From positions 620,001-684,000 of the forward strand of contig NZ_CP132294.1 of the NCBI RefSeq assembly GCF_030734285.1: 64,000 bases of DNA, read 5' to 3'. Under the pieces are notes generated by a model. The model did no database searches. It saw only the letters and a program-made list of their open reading frames with translations, and was not told where the DNA came from. Positions 1-8,018 of this stretch are shown here, in pieces. The DNA comes from Natronococcus sp. AD-5 (GTDB lineage Archaea; Halobacteriota; Halobacteria; Halobacteriales; Natrialbaceae). Both the position numbers and the translations under genes were made by a program. Numbering within the stretch: the stretch's first letter is position 1; the number at the start of each line of letters is the position of its first letter.

Positions 1-549
1 GTTCCGGACCATCTGTCTGTCCTGGGAGCCGGCGCGGACGATCAGCCCGTACTTCGTGTACTCGAGCACCGCCCAGACGCCGAGCGCCGTGACGCTGCCG
101 AAGGCGATGATGAACAGGTTGTACACGCTGGCGTTGAGCCCGAACAGGCCGACCGTCCCCGACAGGGCGGCCGGCACGGAGAGGCTAACGTTCCCCGTGC
201 CCCAGACGAGGTATATCAGGTCGTTTATCACCAGCACCAGGCCGAACGTGAGCAGGATGTGATAGAGCGGATTCCGACCGTACAGCGGTTGGACCGTGTA
301 GCGTTCGATCGCGACCCCGATGACGCCGACCAGGAGCGGAGCGACGAACAGCGCGAGCAGGAACCCGGCGGCGCCGAACGGCACGACCAGCGTCAGCGCG
401 AAGTACGCCCCGAGCGCGAACAGTTCCCCGTGGGCGAAGTTGATGACGTGCATGACGCCGAAGATAACCGACAGTCCGGCCGCCAGCAACACGTACACGA
501 CGCCGATCGTCAGGCCGTCGACCAGTGCCTGTGGGAGTCCTCCGATCAT
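1..549 (-). CDS. livH: LivH-type branched-chain amino acid ABC transporter permease (partial)
   Basis: The minus strand reads open from an ATG at 547-549 to the window edge, giving 183 residues with the C-terminus missing. The start is MIGGLPQALVDGLTIGVVYV, followed by LSVIFGVMHVINFAHGELF, which is the typical LivH N-terminal pattern of hydrophobic segments and the conserved NFAHG motif. LivH is one of two membrane permeases of HAAT-family importers for branched-chain amino acids, amides or aromatic acids. It follows the substrate-binding protein gene by 30 bases on the same strand, so the pair is probably the start of a transporter operon continuing to the left. The substrate cannot be read from the sequence. 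Confidence 0.9.
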   Translation of the reverse strand, partial: MIGGLPQALVDGLTIGVVYVLLAAGLSVIFGVMHVINFAHGELFALGAYFALTLVVPFGAAGFLLALFVAPLLVGVIGVAIERYTVQPLYGRNPLYHILLTFGLVLVINDLIYLVWGTGNVSLSVPAALSGTVGLFGLNASVYNLFIIAFGSVTALGVWAVLEYTKYGLIVRAGSQDRQMVRN

Positions 550-579
550 TGGTAGGGGAATCGTCGCCTCGCGTACTCG

Positions 580-1842
580 TTACAGGTCACAGCCCGTTTC
601 CTCGCAGTCCGGCGCGGCGTCTTCCCCGGAGAGCTCCGACAGGAGTACGACGTCGGCGAGTTCGCCCTCGTCCGGTTCGACGCACTCGCCCATCCAGACG
701 GGGTTCATCGCCTGCTGGTCGCACTCCCGGAACTCGTTCGGACCGAAGATGGTGTCGTGTCCCATCCCCGAGAGCGTATCCTTCACCGTCGTCGGATTCC
801 GCGATCCGGCCTCGCGGATCCCGTTCGCGACCATCCGGATCGACTCGTAGCCGACGCGCGAGAAGTTGTCCGGGACGTCGTCGTACTCGCCCTCGTAGGC
901 CTCGACGAATTCCTCGTTGTCGCCGGTCTCGATCTCGGGGACGTACCGTACGCCGCTGTAGACGTTGTACGCCCCTTCGCCCGCACCGGCCCGCACGGCG
1001 CGGAACGATCCGGTCGTCGTCACGATTGGAATTTCGTCCTGCAGGCCGCGCGAACTGGCCTGCGAGAGGAAGATCGCGAGGTCGGCTCCGGTCATCCCGA
1101 CGACGAGCGCGTCGGCCTCGTCGCTGGCGTCCGCAATCTGGCTGATGAACGCCTCGAAGTCCGTCGACCCCGGATCCGAGCGGGTCACGCCGACCCGCTC
1201 GGAGGAGTCGCTGATCGCCTCCATTCGGGTTTCGACCTCGTTCAGCACCGAGTCTCCGTACGCGTAGTCCGCGACGTGATAGAAGATCCGATCGCCGAGT
1301 TCGTCGGCGGTCCACCGGGCCATCACCTCCGCGATCTGGGCGGTGTTCGTCTCGAACCGGAACACGTACTCGTTGCACTCCGCGCCCGTGATCGAGACGT
1401 CCGCCGCACCCGGCGTGTACACGATCTCGTTATCGGCGGCGAAATCGTTGATCGCGAGCGCCGCCGAACTCGAGATACAGCCGGTGATGAACTGCGCCTC
1501 GTCCGACTGGACGGCCTCCTGGGCTCGCTGCGTCGCCGTCGCCGGATCGAGTTGCGTATCGTACTCGCTGTACTCGATCTCGAAGTCGTATTCGTCGCTC
1601 TCGTTGATCTCCCGGATCGCGAGTTCGGTCCCCCGGTGGCGCTCCTTGGCGAGCTCGGCGAACTCCCCCGTGAACGGCTCGAGGACGCCGAACTGGACCG
1701 TGTCGAACTCCTCGTCACCGTTGTCCATTTCGTCCGGGTCCCCCACGCAGCCGGCCAGTCCGGTCAGGCCAGCGATGCTCCCTACTGTGACGGCTCTCAG
1801 AAGTTGCCGTCTACTCCCGTGGTATTTGTCATCTCGACTCAT
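580..1842 (-). CDS. Liv-type ABC transporter substrate-binding lipoprotein
   Basis: This 420-residue protein begins MSRDDKYHGSRRQLLRAVT and has a twin-arginine motif (SRR) followed by GLTGLAGC, so it is a Tat-exported lipoprotein anchored at the Cys. The mature part contains FGVLEPFTGEFAELAK, IEYSEYDTQLDP and repeated Rossmann-like segments of the periplasmic binding protein type 1 (LivK/Peripla_BP_6) family. It would capture the solute outside the cell and deliver it to LivH. An in-frame upstream ATG at 1884 would add 14 residues ahead of the signal peptide and is less likely. A TATA-like tttttataa on the minus strand near 1862-1870 sits about 25 bases before the chosen start, consistent with a leaderless mRNA. 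Neighbouring acyl-CoA genes make an organic acid substrate possible, but that is inference. Confidence 0.88.
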   Translation of the reverse strand: MSRDDKYHGSRRQLLRAVTVGSIAGLTGLAGCVGDPDEMDNGDEEFDTVQFGVLEPFTGEFAELAKERHRGTELAIREINESDEYDFEIEYSEYDTQLDPATATQRAQEAVQSDEAQFITGCISSSAALAINDFAADNEIVYTPGAADVSITGAECNEYVFRFETNTAQIAEVMARWTADELGDRIFYHVADYAYGDSVLNEVETRMEAISDSSERVGVTRSDPGSTDFEAFISQIADASDEADALVVGMTGADLAIFLSQASSRGLQDEIPIVTTTGSFRAVRAGAGEGAYNVYSGVRYVPEIETGDNEEFVEAYEGEYDDVPDNFSRVGYESIRMVANGIREAGSRNPTTVKDTLSGMGHDTIFGPNEFRECDQQAMNPVWMGECVEPDEGELADVVLLSELSGEDAAPDCEETGCDL

Positions 1843-2055
1843 ACCCCCAGTTGCGTACAGGAGGTTATAAAAATCGACCCCCACTTGTAGGTGTTTTATA
1901 TTCTATACCGCCAGCGGATCGAACGCTCAGGACGCCGAAATCGCCGGTAATCGGCACCGGTATCGCTATTTTCGTCACGGCTATCGAGTCGCTAGTAAAT
2001 AATTCGGTCGTCGCCCTCGATCGGCCGCTATCTCTCGACGGCGATCGGCGGCCCC

Positions 2056-2066
2056 CATTATTTTTG
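2056..2066 (+). promoter_or_regulatory. TATA-like element of the paaK-like gene
   Basis: The sequence attatttttgg is centred about 28 bases before the ATG at 2089, the usual spacing for haloarchaeal leaderless transcripts. It favours the ATG at 2089 over the one at 2095. The remaining 1843-2055 stretch between the divergent genes shows no gene. Confidence 0.5.
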
Positions 2067-2088
2067 GTGTACGAATTCCGAGTGAGGT

Positions 2089-3381
2089 ATGAGGATGAGT
2101 TACAATCAGATCGAGGAAGCCCCTCGAGACGAACTCCGAGACCTCCAGACCGAGCGACTCCGCGAGACGGTGCGAGCCGCCTACGAAAACGTCGAGTACT
2201 ACCGGCGCGCGCTCGACGAGGCGGACGTCTCGCCGGACGATATTCGGTCGCTCGAGGACGTCGAGAAGCTGCCGTTCACGACGAAGGAAGACTTCCGCGC
2301 CGAGTACCCCGACGGCCTCTTCGCCGTCGACGACGACGAGATTCTGCGGATTCACGCCTCCTCCGGCACCACCGGCAAGCCCAAGATCGTCGCCTACACG
2401 CAGGGAGACATCGACGTCTGGAGCGAGGTCGTCGCCCGCTCGCTGGTCGCCGCCGGCGTCGAACCCGGCGACACCGTCCAGAACGGCTACGGTTACGGCC
2501 TCTTCACGGGCGGCCTCGGTCTCCACTACGGGATCGAAGAGCTCGGCGCGACTGTCATTCCGATCGGCGGCGGCCAGACTCAGCGGCAGGTCGAGCTCCT
2601 CGAGGACCTCGAGAGCGACGCCCTGAGCTGTACGCCGTCGTACTCGCTGTACCTCGCGGAGACCGCCCGGGAGATGGGCGTCGACGTCAAGGAACTCCCC
2701 GTGTCGACGGTCATCTTCGGCGCGGAGCCGTGTACGGACCCGATGCGCGAGGAGATCGAAGACCGACTCGGGGTGACCGGCATCGACATCTACGGGCTCT
2801 CGGAGATCATCGGCCCTGGCGTCTCGAACGAGTGCCACGAGGCCCAGGACGGGCTGCACGTCTGGGAGGACCACTTCTACCCCGAGGTCGTCGATCCAAA
2901 GACCGGCGAGCCCCTGCCGGAGGGCGAGGAGGGCGAACTCGTGTTGACGACGCTGACCAAGGAAGCCCTACCCGTCCTGCGCTACCGGACGGGCGATCTC
3001 ACGTCGCTCACCTACGACGAGTGTACGTGCGGCCGAACGATGGTCCGGATGGACAACGTCACGGGTCGGGCCGACGACCTGCTGATCGTCCGCGGCGTCA
3101 ACCTCTACCCCAGCGAGATCGAGGCCGTCGTCCTCGAGTTCGACGCGGTCGCCCCCTACTACCGCATCGACCTCTCCCGCGAGGACGAACTGGATCGACT
3201 CGAGCTAACGCTCGAGCGCGAGGAGGGGTTCGACGGCGACCTCGAGGCCCTGCGCGATCGCGTCCTCACCCGGCTCTCGAACGTGCTCTCGTTCACGCCG
3301 GACGAGCTGACGATCGCCGATCCCGGCGGGATCGAGCGAACGGAGGTCGGGAAGGTCAAGCGAGTGTACGATCACCGGTAA
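2089..3381 (+). CDS. paaK: Phenylacetate-CoA ligase family protein (AMP-forming)
   Basis: This 430-residue protein has the size and layout of PaaK enzymes, shorter than ordinary acyl-CoA synthetases. The AMP-binding P-loop SSGTTGKPKIVAYT lies near residues 87-100, YGLSEIIGPGVSNEC carries the adenylate-binding Tyr/Glu region near 233-247, and the C-terminal domain holds TGRADDLLIVRGVNLYPSEIE. The final EVGKVKRV resembles the catalytic Lys end. Such enzymes activate phenylacetate or other aryl acids to CoA thioesters with ATP. The gene stands divergent from the Liv transporter and is followed by hydratase genes, which fits an aromatic acid or acyl-CoA degradation locus. The exact substrate is not determined by sequence; aryl-CoA ligase activity in general is the safer reading. 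Confidence 0.85.
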   Translation: MRMSYNQIEEAPRDELRDLQTERLRETVRAAYENVEYYRRALDEADVSPDDIRSLEDVEKLPFTTKEDFRAEYPDGLFAVDDDEILRIHASSGTTGKPKIVAYTQGDIDVWSEVVARSLVAAGVEPGDTVQNGYGYGLFTGGLGLHYGIEELGATVIPIGGGQTQRQVELLEDLESDALSCTPSYSLYLAETAREMGVDVKELPVSTVIFGAEPCTDPMREEIEDRLGVTGIDIYGLSEIIGPGVSNECHEAQDGLHVWEDHFYPEVVDPKTGEPLPEGEEGELVLTTLTKEALPVLRYRTGDLTSLTYDECTCGRTMVRMDNVTGRADDLLIVRGVNLYPSEIEAVVLEFDAVAPYYRIDLSREDELDRLELTLEREEGFDGDLEALRDRVLTRLSNVLSFTPDELTIADPGGIERTEVGKVKRVYDHR

Positions 3382-3562
3382 ATCGGTGCCGCGGCTCAGG
3401 GCGGACACGATCTCCGTCGTTCGACCGGCAGACCGATCGATAGCGGATGGGCCGGCGACGAGCCGCTAGACGGCGACTCGAGACGGCAGTCGGTCGCCGC
3501 CGCCGTGCCCGCCCCCGATTCTCGAAGTAAATTATTTATGCTGCGATTTTGATGGCTACCTC

Positions 3563-4024
3563 ATGGCATACAGCTACGAGCCGCACCACTTCGAGGACTT
3601 CGAGGAGGGGCAAACCTTCGAGAGCGTCGGTCGGACGGTGACGGAGGCCGACTTCGTCATGCACTCGGCGCTCGCCGGCGACTGGACGGAGTTGCACACG
3701 AACAAGGAGTACGCGGAGGACGGCCCCTTCGACGCGCGGATCGCCCACGGACCGATGACGTTCGTCCAGGCGACGGGCTTCGTCTACCGCACCGGGATCG
3801 TCGAACGGACCGCGTTCGCGTTCCTCGGGATGAACTACATGGATCTGCCGAACCCCGTCTACATCGGCGACACGCTCTCGCTCGAGATCGAGGTCACCGA
3901 AACGAAGGAGGTGGGGAGCCGCGACGACGCGGGACTCGTCGTGCTCGACACCGAGATGACCAACCAGGACGACACCGTCGTCTTCCAGGGCGACATGAAG
4001 TTCCTGATCAAGACGAAGGGGTAG
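3563..4024 (+). CDS. MaoC-like (R)-specific hydratase, hotdog fold
   Basis: This 153-residue single-hotdog protein begins MAYSYEPHHFEDFEEGQTF and matches the MaoC/enoyl-CoA hydratase 2 layout: FEEGQ with RTVTEADFV near the start, ALAGDWTELHTNKEYA as the hydratase helix, and IAHGPM after it. The catalytic Asp and His are in place (GDWTELH), but the usual Asn-Pro between them reads Thr-Glu. Members hydrate trans-2-enoyl-CoA or act as thioester-recognising domains. A TATA-like aaattatttatg at 3530-3541 lies 28 bases before the start. The gene lies between the PaaK-like and enoyl-CoA hydratase genes on the same strand with 181 and 51 bases between them, so it may act in the same acyl-CoA pathway. 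Confidence 0.8.
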   Translation: MAYSYEPHHFEDFEEGQTFESVGRTVTEADFVMHSALAGDWTELHTNKEYAEDGPFDARIAHGPMTFVQATGFVYRTGIVERTAFAFLGMNYMDLPNPVYIGDTLSLEIEVTETKEVGSRDDAGLVVLDTEMTNQDDTVVFQGDMKFLIKTKG

Positions 4025-4075
4025 TCCCCCGCTCCGTCCGTAGTTCTAAGTAGGAACGCTATCGACGTCACCGGC

Positions 4076-4840
4076 ATGCAGACCCGTACCGAGGATTCCG
4101 TCCTGTACCTCACGTTCGACAGACCCGACGTTCGCAACGCGTTCACCGAGGACGTCGCTCGCGACCTCGCAGGCGAACTCGAGGACCTCGATCCGGCCGC
4201 GCTCGACGCGGTGGTCCTGACCGGGGAGGGCGACGCGTTCAGCGCCGGCGGGGACATCGAGGCGATGGCCGAGCGCGACGAAACCGCGGCCGAGGCATAC
4301 GACCGCGTCCGCGCGACGCTCGGTCGGGTCGCCGAGGAGATCCTGACCGCGCCGGTTCCGGTCGTCGCGAAGGTCAACGGCGACGCGGTCGGCGCCGGCC
4401 TCTCGGTGGTCGCCGCCGCGGACTTCGCCTACGCCGGGGAATCCGCCCGATTCGGCGCGTCGTTCGTCACCGTCGGACTCGTCCCGGATCTGGGCGGTAC
4501 GGTGACGCTGCCCCGACTCGTGGGCCTGCGAACGGCGAAGGAACTGGCGTTCACCGGCCGACTCGTCGACGCCGCGGAAGCCGAGGCGCTCGACCTCGTC
4601 AACGAGACGGTTTCGGACGCGGAACTCGACGCTCGAGTCGCCGACGTTCTCGAGACGCTCGCGTCCAAACCGACCGAAAACGTCGGCCTGGCGAAGCGGG
4701 CGATCCACGAGAACCTCGGCCGCTCGTGGCGCGACGGCCTCGAGCGTGAGGCGCACTTCCAGTCGCTGGCGTACGGCACGCCGGCCCACGCGGAGGGGGT
4801 CGACGCCTTCCTGCGGGGGCGGTCGCCGGAGTTCGACTGA
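4076..4840 (+). CDS. Enoyl-CoA hydratase/isomerase family protein
   Basis: This 254-residue crotonase-fold protein shows the substrate-binding AFSAGGDIEAMAE near residues 57-69 (oxyanion-hole Ala-Gly-Gly) and the second oxyanion segment KVNGDAVGAGLSVVAAADFAYA near 100-121. LVPDLGGTVTLPRLVG follows, with an Asp where many hydratases have a catalytic Glu. Family members add water to enoyl-CoA, shift double bonds or open aromatic-derived rings (PaaG/PaaB-like). Together with the PaaK-like ligase and MaoC gene it suggests acyl-CoA or phenylacetate-type catabolism, but no ring-epoxidase genes (paaABCDE) are in the window. A weak TATA-like gttctaagtagg at 4041-4052 supports the chosen start. Confidence 0.85.
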   Translation: MQTRTEDSVLYLTFDRPDVRNAFTEDVARDLAGELEDLDPAALDAVVLTGEGDAFSAGGDIEAMAERDETAAEAYDRVRATLGRVAEEILTAPVPVVAKVNGDAVGAGLSVVAAADFAYAGESARFGASFVTVGLVPDLGGTVTLPRLVGLRTAKELAFTGRLVDAAEAEALDLVNETVSDAELDARVADVLETLASKPTENVGLAKRAIHENLGRSWRDGLEREAHFQSLAYGTPAHAEGVDAFLRGRSPEFD

Positions 4841-5303
4841 GCCCCGTCCGCATCGCGGGTCCTCGAGCGCAACCAGTCACACCACTATCAGGAGAGTGAC
4901 CTAATTAAAAATACACAGTTACGATATTCTACCATATTTATTATATGATCTCTCACTCACAGGTTTGTCTCACTGAATTAGGTGCTGTGAGATGGAAATA
5001 ACGTTCGACATCAAAATCCGGTATAAAGTGTGAAAGCGCAGAATTAGGACGCAACTTCACGCAGCATTTTAATCCTTTCCCAAGTCCCTTGTTACCAGTA
5101 GATTTGGGACATCCGGCTGTACACTCGTTCAACAAGACCTATCGTTCAGATAGTAATACTGCTAACTAATATGTCTGGGTCCGGAACAAATACTATACGT
5201 TCTCGTAAGCGTTTCCGCTCGCACGAGCGGGTAAATAGGTAAACTGCACCCGTCCGAACTCGGGGCCGAACATTTACCACCGCGCCCGATGTGGATGACT
5301 GGT
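4841..5303. other. Non-coding, AT-rich intergenic stretch
   Basis: About 460 bases without a convincing gene. From roughly 4900 to 5180 the DNA is clearly richer in A and T than its surroundings. The only minus-strand reading frame there (60 residues) is basic and Cys-containing, unlike haloarchaeal proteins. Short inverted repeats (tctcac and gtgaga, about 4975 and 4990) are visible. A TATA-like aacatttacc at 5270-5279 serves the UspA gene downstream. It may be a transferred or regulatory island. Confidence 0.5.
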
Positions 5304-5792
5304 ATGTCGCTGCTCGTCCCCTTCGACGGTTCGACGCTCGCGACCCAGGCACTCGAACGGGCCTCGACGTTCGGTGACTTCCTCGAGGAGGAGGTCGTCG
5401 TGGTAACTGTCATTCCAGACGACGAGGAGTACGCCCGAAATCGCGGCTGGATCTCCGACGGCGAGCCGTTCGATCCGGAAGCGATCGCTGCGGGCCTGCA
5501 ATCCCGCGTCGAGGACGTCGATTCGGAGGCGACGTACCGGGTCGAACGCGTCAGCTCCGACGAGCCGACCGCGACGGCGACGACGAACGTCGTCCGCGAG
5601 ATCCGTCGCGTGGCCGGCGAGATCGAGGCCAGCGTCGTGTTCATCGGCTCGGAAAACGCGGGGTCGGTGATCGTCCCGCAGTCGAGCGTCGGCAGCCCCG
5701 TCGCGAGCGACCACCGGTACGACGTCTACGTCGTCCGCGAGTCCGGGCGAGAAACCGGAGAGGTCACTGACATCAATTCGATGACGTCGTAG
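5304..5792 (+). CDS. UspA-family universal stress protein
   Basis: This 162-residue single Usp domain begins MSLLVPFDGSTLATQALERA, the classical VPxDGS start of the family. The middle carries a charged helix and VVFIGSENAGSVIVPQSSVGSPVA, in the position of the nucleotide-binding GxxG(9)GS region, although the glycines there are partly replaced, so ATP binding is uncertain. DVYVVRES closes the fold. An upstream in-frame ATG at 5289 is less likely because the TATA-like element at 5270-5279 is 25 to 30 bases from 5304. It precedes an acetyl-CoA synthetase gene, and another UspA ends the acetate module at 14834-15301. Confidence 0.8.
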   Translation: MSLLVPFDGSTLATQALERASTFGDFLEEEVVVVTVIPDDEEYARNRGWISDGEPFDPEAIAAGLQSRVEDVDSEATYRVERVSSDEPTATATTNVVREIRRVAGEIEASVVFIGSENAGSVIVPQSSVGSPVASDHRYDVYVVRESGRETGEVTDINSMTS

Positions 5793-5955
5793 CGCCGTCG
5801 TTCCCGGAGCGCGACGGATCGGCCGCCGTCGTCCGCCGGCTCGCTGAGGGTTCGACCGCCCGGTCGAGCGGCGGCTCCGTTCGCGGTACTCGATCCGGAC
5901 AACCGCGGTTCGGAGGAACGTTTATTCCGTTGAGCATCCTCGAGCCGAATAAGAC

Positions 5956-7932
5956 ATGGTCGACCGCAACGGGTGGGAAGGAAACGCGTCCGTACCGACG
6001 GGGTCGCCGCTCAGCCCGCCCGCGTCGTTCGTCGAACAGGCGAACGTCACGAGTGAGGCCGTCCACGAGGCGTTCGAGGAGAACTGGCCCGGGTGCTGGA
6101 AGCGGGCGGCGGACCTGCTCTCGTGGGACCGGGAGTACGATACCGTCCTCGAGGACGGGAACGCCCCGTTCTACGAGTGGTTCACCGGCGGGGAGCTCAA
6201 CGCCTCCTACAACTGCCTGGACCGCCACCTCGAGGCGGGCCAGAAGACCCACGCGGCGATCAGGTGGGAAGGAAAGCGCGGCGAGCGCGAGACCTACACC
6301 TACCAGGACCTCGCCGCGGCGGTCAACGAGTTCGCGGCGGCCCTGCGCGAGCTCGGCGTCGAGGAGGACGACGTCGTTACCCTCTACCTCCCGATGATCC
6401 CCGAGTTGCCGATCGCGATGCTCGCGTGCGCTCGCATCGGCGCCCCTCACTCGGTCGTCTTCGCCGGGCTCTCCGCGGACGCGCTCGCGACGCGGATGGA
6501 CGCCGCCGACAGCGAGTACCTGGTCACCTGCGACGGCTACTACCGCCGCGGCGACGCGTTCAACCAGAAGAGCAAGGCCGACAACGCACAGATTACGCTC
6601 GTGCAGGACGTCGAGACGGTCGTCGTGGATCGGCTCGGCGACGATCTGCCCCACGTCCTCGGCGAGCGAGAGTACGATTACGACGAACTCGTCGAGCGAC
6701 ACGCCGGCGAGACCGTCGACCCCGTCTCGCGGGACGCCGAGGACATGCTGTTCCTGATGTACACCTCGGGGACCACGGGCGAGCCGAAGGGCGTCGTCCA
6801 CGCGACTGGCGGCTACCTCGCGCACGTCGCGTGGACGGCGCGTGCGGTGCTGGACGTCAAACCCGATGACACCTACTGGTGCGCGGCCGACATCGGCTGG
6901 ATCACGGGCCACTCCTACATCGTCTACGGGCCGCTCGCGCTCGGGACGACGACGGTCATGTACGAGGGGACCCCAGACTACCCCGACCGGGACCGACTCT
7001 GGGAGATCGTCGATCGGAACGCGGTCGACGTCTTCTACACGGCGCCGACGGCCATCCGGGCGTTCATGAAGTGGGGCAAAGAGTACCCCGAACGGCACGA
7101 CCTCTCCTCGCTGCGCCTGCTCGGGACCGTCGGCGAGGCGATCAGCTCGCGCCCCTGGAACTGGTATCGCGACCACATCGGCGGCGGCGAGTGCCCGATC
7201 GTCGACACCTGGTGGCAGACCGAAACGGGCGCGATAACGGTATCGACGCTCCCCGGCGTCGACGACATGAAACCCGGATCCGCCGGCCCGGCCCTGCCCG
7301 GTATCGACGCGCGCGTCGTCGACGCCGAGGGCGAGGCCGTCGAGCCCGGCGAGACCGGGTACCTCACGATCGCCCGACCGTGGCCGGGAATGGCCCGAAC
7401 GCTGTACGACGGCGACGACCGGTACCGATCCGAGTACTGGAACCAGTTCTCCGATCCCGATCGCGACCGCTGGCGGTACTTCAGCGGCGACGCCGCCACC
7501 GTCGACGAGGACGGCTACATCACCGTTCTCGGCCGGGTCGACGACGTGATCAACGTCGCCGGCCGGCGCCTGAGCACGATGGAGATCGAGAGCGCGATCG
7601 CCGACGTCGACGGCGTCGTGGAGGCCGCCGTCGTCGGTCGCTCGGGCGAGACCGGCGGAACCGAGATCTACGCCTACGTCAGCACCGAAGGCGACTGCGA
7701 CCCGGACGAGACCGTTCGCGAGGCGATCACCGAGAGCATCGAGTCGGCCATCGGGTCGATCGCCAGCCCCGAAGCGGTGGTCTTCACGCCGGAACTCCCC
7801 AAGACCCGCTCGGGGAAGATCATGCGCCGACTGCTCAAGGACGTCGCGAACGGCAACCGGCTGGGCGACACGAGCGCGCTCCGGAACCCGGAGATCGTCG
7901 GCGAAATTCAGGCGGAGATCCAACAAGAGTGA
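5956..7932 (+). CDS. acs: Acetyl-CoA synthetase, copy 1
   Basis: This 658-residue ANL-superfamily enzyme converts acetate, ATP and CoA to acetyl-CoA and AMP. It starts with the Acs N-terminal segment (PPASFVEQANVT, NWPGCWKRAADLLSW), has the P-loop YTSGTTGEPKGVVHATGGY near residues 272-290, the acetate-pocket WWQTETGA near 418-425, YFSGDAATVDEDGYITVLGR, and the C-terminal catalytic Lys in PKTRSGKIMRR. Length is typical of Acs. A TATA-like gtttatt around 5920-5930 is about 30 bases before the ATG. A second Acs of identical length starts at 10628 after a regulator gene. The two share tracts of 100 per cent nucleotide identity (see findings). Copy-specific substrates (acetate versus propionate) cannot be told. 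Confidence 0.93.
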   Translation: MVDRNGWEGNASVPTGSPLSPPASFVEQANVTSEAVHEAFEENWPGCWKRAADLLSWDREYDTVLEDGNAPFYEWFTGGELNASYNCLDRHLEAGQKTHAAIRWEGKRGERETYTYQDLAAAVNEFAAALRELGVEEDDVVTLYLPMIPELPIAMLACARIGAPHSVVFAGLSADALATRMDAADSEYLVTCDGYYRRGDAFNQKSKADNAQITLVQDVETVVVDRLGDDLPHVLGEREYDYDELVERHAGETVDPVSRDAEDMLFLMYTSGTTGEPKGVVHATGGYLAHVAWTARAVLDVKPDDTYWCAADIGWITGHSYIVYGPLALGTTTVMYEGTPDYPDRDRLWEIVDRNAVDVFYTAPTAIRAFMKWGKEYPERHDLSSLRLLGTVGEAISSRPWNWYRDHIGGGECPIVDTWWQTETGAITVSTLPGVDDMKPGSAGPALPGIDARVVDAEGEAVEPGETGYLTIARPWPGMARTLYDGDDRYRSEYWNQFSDPDRDRWRYFSGDAATVDEDGYITVLGRVDDVINVAGRRLSTMEIESAIADVDGVVEAAVVGRSGETGGTEIYAYVSTEGDCDPDETVREAITESIESAIGSIASPEAVVFTPELPKTRSGKIMRRLLKDVANGNRLGDTSALRNPEIVGEIQAEIQQE

Positions 7933-8018
7933 CTTCGTTTCGCGTTTTCAAGCAATTCGAAACCAATTCAGATCCGGGTGTACTATCCGCGTAGACGGAT
8001 TGTCTCGTATCTCGAGCG

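Noticed and set aside
4953-5135. 60-residue minus-strand frame in the AT-rich region
   Set aside because: Basic, Cys-containing and with no family match or haloarchaeal composition; start has no promoter support.
5773-7926. 717-residue frame on the minus strand across acs
   Set aside because: It is antisense to a clearly real acs gene, has a poor start and shows an unnatural Arg/Val/Asp pattern typical of GC-rich shadow frames.
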